Shown here piece by piece: positions 44,102-50,698 of a stretch of DNA of 64,000 nt. Source of the stretch: Synechococcus sp. RedBA-s (lineage in GTDB: Bacteria > Cyanobacteriota > Cyanobacteriia > PCC-6307 > Cyanobiaceae). The notes beneath the pieces are model-generated. The model did no database searches. It was not told the origin of the DNA and was given only the letters and a program-made list of their open reading frames with translations. Position 1 is the stretch's first letter, and every line of letters starts with the position of its first letter. The stretch lies in the NCBI RefSeq assembly GCF_024345495.1, contig NZ_JAGQBF010000006.1:38454-102453 (forward strand), read 5' to 3'. Both the position numbers and the translations under genes were made by a program.

Positions 44102-45907
44102 ATGGCCCCACACGCATCGATGCTCCGTCGGTTCACCACTCTCCTCCTGGCTCTCGTTCTGAGCGCCTCCCTGGTGGCCTGTGGCGAGAAGGGCCCGGAC
44201 CTCACGAAGGCCTCCGCCAACCCCACGGCCATGCCCACCGGCCAGCCGGTGGAGCGAGCAATGGGGATGCCCAGCAAGGAATTCGCGGAGAAGCCCAACA
44301 TCCTCTTCATCATGGGCGATGACATCGGCTGGATGCAGCCGGGCATCTACCACCGGGGCCTGATGGTGGGAGAGACTCCCAACATCGATCGCATCGGCAA
44401 CGAAGGCGCGATCTTCATGGACTACGTGGCCATGCAGAGTTGCACCTCCGGCCGCAATGCCTTCTTCACGGGGATGTACCCGCTGCGTACGGGCATGATC
44501 CCGCCGCAGTTACCGGGCAGCCCATCGTGGTTACGCCCAGGCACCCCGGCTCTGGCCAAGTTCCTGAGTGATCGCGGCTACACCACTGGCGAATTTGGCA
44601 AGAACCACCTGGGTGACAATCCCGAGTCGCTGCCGACGGCGCACGGCTTCCAGGAATATTGGGGCTGGCTGTATCACTTAGATGCGATGCAAGGGGTAAG
44701 CTTCCCCGACATCAATAAAAGTCCGACCGAGCAGGCAATCGCGCCGCCTTGCCTGAACACTCAGGTCCCCGGACTCCCCCCGGTTCCCGGTGCTGTAGAC
44801 CCCAAGGTCACCACCTGCCTCACCCCTCCGCGTCCGGTCATTTGGTGCAAGTCTTCCGACGGCACGCAAAAGAATCAGACCTGTAAGGATGAGGGTCCAT
44901 TAACCCTAGAGCGATCGAAGATGGTGGACGAGGAGACCTCCGCCAAGGTGATCGACTTCCTCGATCGCAACGATCCCCAAAAGACCAACAAGCCGTTCTT
45001 CGTCTGGTACAACCCAGCCCGCATGCACGTCACCACCGTTCTCTCGGATAAGTACATGAACATGGTGGGGGCCAAGGGCGGCAAGGATTGGGGGATCAAC
45101 GAAGCCGGCATGAAGCAGATGGATGACAACATCGGCTACGTCCTCAAGAAGCTGGATGACATGGGCCAGCTCGACAACACCCTGATCGTTTGGACCACCG
45201 ACAACGGTGCCGAGACGATCTCTTTCCCCGATGGCGGCATCACACCCTTCAAGGGTCAGAAAGGCGAGGCATGGGAAGGCGGCTACCGCTCGCCGTTGGT
45301 CGTCCGCTGGCCCGGTCACATCAAGCCAGGCACAGTGAAAGATCAGCTGTTCGCCGCCCTTGACTGGCTGCCGACCTTGGTGGATATCGCCGGAGGGGCC
45401 AAAGGCGACACGCTGAAGAAGCAGATCGAAGCCGGAAATTACCCCGGCATCGTCAAGACGACGCTCGATGGTGTCAATCAGCGCGACTACCTCGAAGGCA
45501 AATCTGAGAAGTCCGCGCGGGATGTCTTCTTCTACTACTCGGGCTCAACGCCCTCGGCGGTGCGCTACAAGAACTGGAAGATGTACTACACGATGTCCCA
45601 ATCCGGAGCGGATGGCTGGCTCCTGCCCTTGGTCCCCTTCCACTGGACTCTGGTTCAGAACATCAAACGCGATCCCTTCGAGCAGGCGGTTGGCACGGAT
45701 CAAAAGTCGGCGATGAGCATTGGCGGCGCGCTGGGCGGCCCGGTTACCGCCTACCTGTACGACTGGAATATGCTGCCCATTGGTCAGCAGTTGTGGGAAA
45801 AAGAACTCATGTCCTACAAGACGTTCCCACCACTGCAAGCGCCAGAGACCTACAACCTGGATGGCATCCTGAAGCAAGTTCAAGCAGCTAGCACCAAGGG
45901 AGACTGA
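44102..45907 (+). CDS. Sulfatase lipoprotein with CTSGR active-site motif
   Basis: The 601-residue protein has a lipobox (LVACG, Cys27 from the first ATG; a second ATG at 44120 also gives a good signal) and the alkaline-phosphatase/sulfatase fold. NILFIMGDDIGWMQ holds the calcium-binding aspartates. The modified cysteine is Cys114 in QSCTSGRNAFFTGMYP, EFGKNHLGD is the second motif and VWTTDNGAET supplies further metal ligands. The usual motif is CxPxR; here serine replaces proline, as in a known subset of family members. A segment of about 60 residues (near 200-260) rich in Pro and Cys is an insertion. The substrate sulfate ester is unknown. Confidence 0.9.
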   Translation: MAPHASMLRRFTTLLLALVLSASLVACGEKGPDLTKASANPTAMPTGQPVERAMGMPSKEFAEKPNILFIMGDDIGWMQPGIYHRGLMVGETPNIDRIGNEGAIFMDYVAMQSCTSGRNAFFTGMYPLRTGMIPPQLPGSPSWLRPGTPALAKFLSDRGYTTGEFGKNHLGDNPESLPTAHGFQEYWGWLYHLDAMQGVSFPDINKSPTEQAIAPPCLNTQVPGLPPVPGAVDPKVTTCLTPPRPVIWCKSSDGTQKNQTCKDEGPLTLERSKMVDEETSAKVIDFLDRNDPQKTNKPFFVWYNPARMHVTTVLSDKYMNMVGAKGGKDWGINEAGMKQMDDNIGYVLKKLDDMGQLDNTLIVWTTDNGAETISFPDGGITPFKGQKGEAWEGGYRSPLVVRWPGHIKPGTVKDQLFAALDWLPTLVDIAGGAKGDTLKKQIEAGNYPGIVKTTLDGVNQRDYLEGKSEKSARDVFFYYSGSTPSAVRYKNWKMYYTMSQSGADGWLLPLVPFHWTLVQNIKRDPFEQAVGTDQKSAMSIGGALGGPVTAYLYDWNMLPIGQQLWEKELMSYKTFPPLQAPETYNLDGILKQVQAASTKGD

Positions 45908-45953
45908 CAGACAACATTTTCCCCGCCTCTTATCCCAAGCACAATTCGTCATC

Positions 45954-46529
45954 ATGTCCAACCTCATTTCCGATCCAACTCGAGGCCTAGATGAAAGCCT
46001 CAAGGCCTCACGGTCAATGGGAGTATTGATGATCGTGCTGGGTGTACTGGCGATTATCTATCCGCTGTTCGCCACGGTCTTCACGTTCAACGTAATCGGC
46101 TTCGTATTGCTGTTGTTCGGCTTTCTTCAGTTGTTCCATGGCTTTCAGCTCAGCAAAGCCAGGCTGGGCCAGCATCTGCTGACCAGCCTGATCGGCATCT
46201 TCTATCTGATGGTGGGCTTCTGGATCCTGCGCCATCCAGTCTTCTCGATCCTGGATCTCACGCTGGTGATCGGTATTCTTTTTGTCATCCAGGGATCGGT
46301 CCAGGTGATCCATGCCTTTGAAGGGAGAGAGGAGCATCGCAAATGGCCACTGCTGAACGGCATTGCCGGCATCATCCTCGGCATTCTGATCTGGAGCAGA
46401 TGGCCGCTCGACTCCTTGACGCTTCTCGGCCTGTTGGTCGGGATCAATCTGATCATGACAGGGGTGAGTCTTGTAGTCATTTTCAAGAACGCCAAGCAAT
46501 CCCTTGCTGCAGCGGGAGATCTTAAATAG
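45954..46529 (+). CDS. HdeD/DUF308-like membrane protein
   Basis: The 191-residue protein has six hydrophobic helices in three similar pairs, with SMGVLMIVLGVLAIIYPLFATVFT, LIGIFYLMVGFWILRHP and NGIAGIILGILIWSRWP. This matches the HdeD family, associated with acid resistance and membrane stress. It lies 46 nt after the sulfatase on the same strand, with a stress or envelope role suggested by the neighbours. Confidence 0.85.
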   Translation: MSNLISDPTRGLDESLKASRSMGVLMIVLGVLAIIYPLFATVFTFNVIGFVLLLFGFLQLFHGFQLSKARLGQHLLTSLIGIFYLMVGFWILRHPVFSILDLTLVIGILFVIQGSVQVIHAFEGREEHRKWPLLNGIAGIILGILIWSRWPLDSLTLLGLLVGINLIMTGVSLVVIFKNAKQSLAAAGDLK

Positions 46530-46626
46530 GATCAGAGAATCCTAAATTCATTGATTGCCAATTGTAAGGGCGAAGGCCGTTCGCCCTTGTCTAAACCCTT
46601 CCTAAGGCTCATGTAGGAATCGATCA

Positions 46627-47676
46627 ATGAAAAAGTTCCTGCGAAATACCCTGTTTCTTGCCCTATCCATTCTGCTGTTGGTTGTAGTCTTGGGTGGTTA
46701 TATACCATTTGCTAAGGCTACTGCCCAATCCAGCGACCCCCTACCCTCGTGGAACGACGGCCCTGCTAAACAGGCGATCGTCGAGTTCGTCAAAGTAACA
46801 ACCGATAAATCTAGCCCGAAATTCGTGCCGCCCAAGGAGCGTATTGCCACATTCGACCAGGATGGCACGCTCTGGGTTGAACATCCGATATACACGCAGG
46901 TGACTTACAACATCGAGCGCGTCCCGGCGCTGGTCAAGGCGAAGCCAGAACTGGCCAACGTCGAACCGTTCAAGACGGTGCTCTCCGGCAACCGCCAGGC
47001 AATGGCGAAGCTATCGATCGATGATCTGTTCAAGATCGTGGTCGCCACCCAGAGCGGGATGACTCCGCAAGCGTTCAGCGCCGAGGTGAACCAGTGGCTG
47101 GCCACGGCTAAGGACCCGCGCTGGAAGCGCCCCTACACCGAATTGGTCTATCAGCCGATGCAGGAAGTGCTGAAGTACCTTCGCGCCAACGGCTACAAGA
47201 CCTTCATCGCGACCGGCGGCAGCGCGGGCTTCGTGCGAGCTTATTCCGACCGGGTTTACGGCATTCCGCCCGAGCAGGTGGCCGGTACCGCGCAGCCGTA
47301 CTTGTACGGCTACGACAAGAACCAACAGCCCATACTCACCAGGGAACCAAAGGTGGTCCTCAACAACATGGAAGCCGGAAAGCTCGAAAACTTCTGGTTG
47401 TTGTACGGACACCGGCCTCATGCAGCGTTCGGGAATTCCTCCTCCGACGACCAGCAAATGCTGGAGTTCACAAATGCAGGTGAGGGGGCACGGTTGTCGG
47501 TGGCAGTGTTGCACGATGATGCAAAGCGAGAGTATGCCTATGGCCCCGCCCAAGGGCTGCCCGATACCAAGGTCGGCACATTCAGTCAGGCGATGTATGA
47601 CATGGCCAAGAAACAAGGCTGGATCGTCATCAGCATGAAGAATGACTGGAAGCAGATCTTTTCGTTTGAGCGGTAG
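46627..47676 (+). CDS. Exported HAD-superfamily phosphatase
   Basis: The 349-residue protein has a signal or anchor (LFLALSILLLVVVLGGYIPF). HAD motif I is ATFDQDGTLW with the nucleophile aspartate, motif II is KTFIATGGSAGFV, and motif III/IV is FGNSSSDDQQMLEF. The cap lies between I and II. Such exported phosphatases often sit near DUF1254 and sulfatase genes, which supports one functional block. The target phosphoester is unknown. Confidence 0.88.
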   Translation: MKKFLRNTLFLALSILLLVVVLGGYIPFAKATAQSSDPLPSWNDGPAKQAIVEFVKVTTDKSSPKFVPPKERIATFDQDGTLWVEHPIYTQVTYNIERVPALVKAKPELANVEPFKTVLSGNRQAMAKLSIDDLFKIVVATQSGMTPQAFSAEVNQWLATAKDPRWKRPYTELVYQPMQEVLKYLRANGYKTFIATGGSAGFVRAYSDRVYGIPPEQVAGTAQPYLYGYDKNQQPILTREPKVVLNNMEAGKLENFWLLYGHRPHAAFGNSSSDDQQMLEFTNAGEGARLSVAVLHDDAKREYAYGPAQGLPDTKVGTFSQAMYDMAKKQGWIVISMKNDWKQIFSFER

Positions 47677-47990
47677 AGACAGGCCTATCAGTTGCACATC
47701 GTCTCAGCAGGTCCGTGGAGAGGAATCAAGAGAGTGACTCTAGAAAGCACGGTCTGAAAAATGCACCATGAGCGTGAGCAATATTCTCAAGCTCGGTATG
47801 GCCTTGGGGCTGAAGCTGAGCGCCAGATTGTTCATTCGACAGGAGGTGACCTGAGCACTGATGGCGAAGCAAAGGCCCACAAGCGCTGCCTATGCTGATG
47901 CGACACCTTCGAACAGGCTCCTGGAGTGGACAGGCCGTTGACTAGTCTGCTCCATTAGCAAAAGCTACTTGCCTGCCACTCAGGGGCAGC
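47677..47990 (+). other. Non-coding stretch between the HAD gene and the attC core at 47991
   Basis: No convincing gene. A 28-codon frame at 47768-47854 (MSVSNILKLGMALGLKLSAR...) ends after a GGAGGTGA-like stretch and could be a peptide, but has no support. The left core of the attC that ends at 47997 was not found. Confidence 0.4.
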
Positions 47991-47997
47991 GTTAGGC
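47975..47997 (+). repeat. Right half of an attC site (site 7)
   Basis: TGCCACTCAGGGGCAGC is followed by the core GTTAGGC, 16 nt before the methyltransferase start. The right part is self-complementary (TGCC/GGCA). A paired left arm was not seen upstream, so this is half an attC or one with a very divergent left arm. Confidence 0.5.
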
Positions 47998-48012
47998 ATC
48001 AGGAGGAGCATC

Positions 48013-48615
48013 ATGTATGACGAAGCATACTGGAACAAGCGCTACGCCAGCGATGACTACCTATACGGTACAGAGCCGAATTCATTCCTTGCAGAACAGT
48101 ATAGGTTTCTCAGTGGGCCTATTTTGTCCCTTTCAGAGGGAGAGGGTCGTAATGCTGTTTTTCTGGCATCACATGGATTAGAGGTCGTCTGTGTCGATGT
48201 TTCGGCGGTCGCATTGGAAAAGGCGAAGAAGCTGGCCAAATCGCGCGGCGTAGAAATCGCGACCATGGTTTGTGACTTGGAAACGTTTGAGCCAGAAGAA
48301 GCCCATTATGGCTCGGTGGTCTCAATTTCGGCGCATCTTCCGAGCAAAGTTCGAAATAGGCTTTATCCATTGCTAGAGCGCTCACTTCGACCTGCTGGAA
48401 CCATCATTCTGGAAGCCCACTCTGAGAATCAGCTATCGCGAGATAGAGGCGGTCCAAGGGATTTAGACATGCTAATGACTGTTGATAAGCTCCGTAGGGA
48501 GTTCCCGAATTGCGAGCCAGTGCTTTTGCGTGAAATTGAAAGGGAAGTTTCCGAGGGAGAAGGCCATACGGGTATGGCTTCCGTTGTTCAGTTCATTGCG
48601 CGGAAAGATGCCTAA
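48013..48615 (+). CDS. SAM-dependent methyltransferase (TehB-like family)
   Basis: The 200-residue protein begins MYDEAYWNKRYASDDYLYGTEPNSFL, typical of a class I methyltransferase group that includes TehB-type enzymes. SLSEGEGRNAVFLASHGLEVVCVDVS is the SAM-binding motif, then LRPAGTIILEAHS. A good RBS (AGGAGG) precedes it. Its stop codon TAA is within GCCTAAC, the left core of an attC, which is the classical end of a gene cassette. The substrate is unknown. Confidence 0.88.
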   Translation: MYDEAYWNKRYASDDYLYGTEPNSFLAEQYRFLSGPILSLSEGEGRNAVFLASHGLEVVCVDVSAVALEKAKKLAKSRGVEIATMVCDLETFEPEEAHYGSVVSISAHLPSKVRNRLYPLLERSLRPAGTIILEAHSENQLSRDRGGPRDLDMLMTVDKLRREFPNCEPVLLREIEREVSEGEGHTGMASVVQFIARKDA

Positions 48616-48630
48616 CAACCGCTTCAGCCG
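48610..48630 (+). repeat. Left half of an attC site (site 8), right end of the array
   Basis: The core GCCTAAC is followed by AACCGCTTCAGCC, shared with site 6. The pairing right arm and GTTRRRY core are missing, and the DNA that follows reads as decayed chromosomal genes. This marks the right end of the array. Confidence 0.55.
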
Positions 48631-48670
48631 ACGAGATGTCCCTTCGCCGATGATTCTGGGGTAGACCGAA

Positions 48671-48942
48671 CCGCGAAAGGCTGGCCCTGCTCCTGCTCGG
48701 CTGCGGCTTGCTGCTGTCAGGCCCGCGGGCAGCTGTTGGTGATCAGCGAGGCGGGCCCCAGCTTGCAGCTGAGGGCGGGGGAAGGGCTGATCGAGATGGT
48801 GAATCAGCCTCACTACGGCAGCAACAACGGCACGGAACCCGCCGAGATCGTGGTGGTTTACGCGGGGGTGAAGGGGAAGCCGATCACCGTGCTCGAACAC
48901 GCTCCCACAGCCGAGTTGACGCCTACCTCTCCAGTTCCATGA
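48671..48942 (+). pseudogene. Cupin-domain lipoprotein, frame-broken
   Basis: One frame gives a lipoprotein signal (LALLLLGCGLLLSGP) with no start codon. A second frame gives the C-terminal cupin half, LLVISEAGPSLQLRAGEGLIEM and GTEPAEIVVVYAGVKGKPITVL. The two are out of frame and the first cupin half is deleted. No intact gene lies between 48616 and 49085; beyond the cupin stop (48943-49085) nothing was recognised. Confidence 0.65.
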
Positions 48943-49085
48943 CCGCTGGCTGGCCTGTTTCTTCCGGATGTCCGGGTATTCAAGGCAGCGTCTTGTACGG
49001 GATGTGAAGCCATGGCTGGTATCTTTTATGGATCTAGCTAATGGTGAAATGGGCTCATGACGCCCACTATCGATTGAGACAGCCA

Positions 49086-49523
49086 TCATCCAGATCCAAG
49101 TGAACACAGATAAGAATGTCTCTGGGTACGAGGCTCTGGCTCAGAATGTCGTCGATACTCTTCGTAGGGCTGGAAGTCGCGATTGCTGAACAGCAGGGGC
49201 ACAGTCGCCTGGATGCAGGCAGTGGCGACGATCCCGTCGATCGTTTTCCGCACCGTGATGCCCCGACTGCACAGGCTGCGGTAGTTCTCCGCCGCCTTGT
49301 AGGCGTTCTGGGGCCCGAGCATCGCCAGCAGGGGCATGGCGCGAAATAACTGGCGGGCTGTGGCGACATCTCGGTCGTGACGGAAGCCCTGCAGCACCTT
49401 CACCAGGATCAGATCACCGATCGCCACCGGCGTGCTGCCGAGCAGGCCATCAAGGCGCTCCACCTCGGGGGTGCTGACGCCATTGAAGAAGTCGATCCAG
49501 ACCGACGAATCGACAACGATCAC
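49086..49523 (-). CDS. vapC: VapC-like PIN-domain toxin, probably impaired
   Basis: The 145-residue protein uses a GTG start overlapping the vapB stop (GTGA). It has IVVDSSVWIDFF with the first aspartate, TIDGIVATACI and LLFSNRDFQPYEEY with the later aspartates. In IGDLILVKVLQGF a lysine stands where PIN toxins carry a conserved glutamate, one of the four acidic residues that bind magnesium. The C-terminus after EEYRR does not match the usual HLGLRV-type end, which suggests a late frameshift. RNase activity is doubtful. Confidence 0.75.
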   Translation of the reverse strand: MIVVDSSVWIDFFNGVSTPEVERLDGLLGSTPVAIGDLILVKVLQGFRHDRDVATARQLFRAMPLLAMLGPQNAYKAAENYRSLCSRGITVRKTIDGIVATACIQATVPLLFSNRDFQPYEEYRRHSEPEPRTQRHSYLCSLGSG

Positions 49524-49738
49524 GCTGGTTCGGCCTCTGCAGGGGGCAGGTCCTGGCGGAGGTTCTCCAGGTCGCCCTTCCAGGACAGCCGGCCTCGGAA
49601 GGCCTGGATGCGCTTCTGCTGTTCCAGCCTCACGAGGGTGCGCAGGCCGATCTCGACGGCTTCCCGCTTGGTGCGGGCTTCGCTGGCCTGCATCGCATCG
49701 CGCATCAGCAGGTCGTCGATGACGATGTTCGTGCGCAA
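49520..49738 (-). CDS. vapB: VapB-like antitoxin
   Basis: The 72-residue protein begins MRTNIVIDDLLMRDAM, a ribbon-helix-helix type N-terminus. RTKREAVEIGLRTLVRLEQQ and the toxin-binding tail AFRGRLSWKGDLENLRQD follow. It is intact and ends in a GTGA overlap with the toxin gene. It should bind its own promoter upstream of 49738. The 194 bp to the next gene on the left side of that promoter hold nothing else recognised. Confidence 0.85.
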   Translation of the reverse strand: MRTNIVIDDLLMRDAMQASEARTKREAVEIGLRTLVRLEQQKRIQAFRGRLSWKGDLENLRQDLPPAEAEPA

Positions 49739-49932
49739 GGCTCACTTGCCTTGATGTGTAGAGATTAGGTGTGCCATACACATTTTGATTGCTCGCGCTT
49801 GGAGGACCTGCACCAGCCATTCTCAGGCGGTTTACACCCCCAGGCCAGGGAGGCCCACAGCAGGACCAGGGCCACGATCAGACGGTGTCCGGGTATGTAC
49901 GACCAGCAGTTCTCAGCCAGGCGTTGCAACGA

Positions 49933-50670
49933 TCACTGGCCGCGTGGAGGCGCGGCGATGGCGGGCCTGTCGCAGGGAATTGGATGGGTGGGGCTGGCGT
50001 CGTCGTTGGTGTCGAGCAGGGCCACGCCCGAAACCGCTTGGCGCAGGGGCTCGGCCGGGGGCGTTGAAGGGTTGCTCGGATAGCCGCGGCCGTTGAAGGG
50101 CAGACGGGCGTAGTAGCCGTGGCCCGCATCGATCCGTACCCGGCTGATCAGGTCTCTCCAGCCATTGTGGCGCTGGTCGCTCACCACTAGGGGCGGCTTG
50201 AACAGCGACATCTTGGAGACGAGGTGCAGACCCTTGCCTTTGGGTCCGCTCTGGAACACGTAGAGGTTGCAGCCGCCGGTGCCGCAGGTGTAGGGGCCGA
50301 TCAAGGTGGCCACCAGCTCGTCTTGTCGGTCTGCGTTCAGATCAATGCGGTTGTAGGCATAGCGCAAGGGGCCAGCTGCGCTGCAGGCGTTGCGGCGCTG
50401 GAAAGCCTTGGCCTGGTGCCATTCGGCTGAACCCGGGTCGGGGCCATGGCCCTGGTCGTCCGGTACCGATACGGGAAACAACTCCTGTCGCAGGGCCTCC
50501 TCCAGGACGCGGTTCGGTGTGGCGATCGGAGCCACGGTCTGACGGATCCGGGGGGCTGGACCGCTCAGCTGGGCTGATGCCTTCTGCAGGGTTCCGGCCA
50601 GCGCCAGCAGGGCGACAGCGGTGCCCAGGGACGCCGGGCCGATGCGGAAGTGCGGAATGCCAGGGGCCAT
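49933..50670 (-). CDS. Secreted hypothetical protein with a possible calcium-binding loop
   Basis: The 245-residue protein begins MAPGIPHFRIGPASLG with a signal peptide ending near TLQKASAQ. YNRIDLNADRQDELVATLIG has the DxNxDxxDE pattern of a calcium loop. TCGTGGCNLYVFQSGPKG follows with two cysteines, then a C-terminal region with ISRVRIDAGHGYYARLPFNGRGYPSN. Related secreted proteins are found in other bacteria with unknown role. It lies 28 nt downstream of dnaG in the same orientation. Confidence 0.72.
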   Translation of the reverse strand: MAPGIPHFRIGPASLGTAVALLALAGTLQKASAQLSGPAPRIRQTVAPIATPNRVLEEALRQELFPVSVPDDQGHGPDPGSAEWHQAKAFQRRNACSAAGPLRYAYNRIDLNADRQDELVATLIGPYTCGTGGCNLYVFQSGPKGKGLHLVSKMSLFKPPLVVSDQRHNGWRDLISRVRIDAGHGYYARLPFNGRGYPSNPSTPPAEPLRQAVSGVALLDTNDDASPTHPIPCDRPAIAAPPRGQ

Positions 50671-50698
50671 GGGGTTACGGGGTGAAGGCGAGTGCAGC

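Noticed and set aside
47768..47854. 28-residue frame before the last attC core
   Set aside because: Too short, no homology and no support beyond a start and a stop, so it is only noted in the non-coding entry.
36418..48630. Searching for an integron integrase, transposase or tRNA insertion point in the island
   Set aside because: No tyrosine recombinase, transposase or tRNA gene was found in any frame of the island; the integrase may lie outside the window or be lost.
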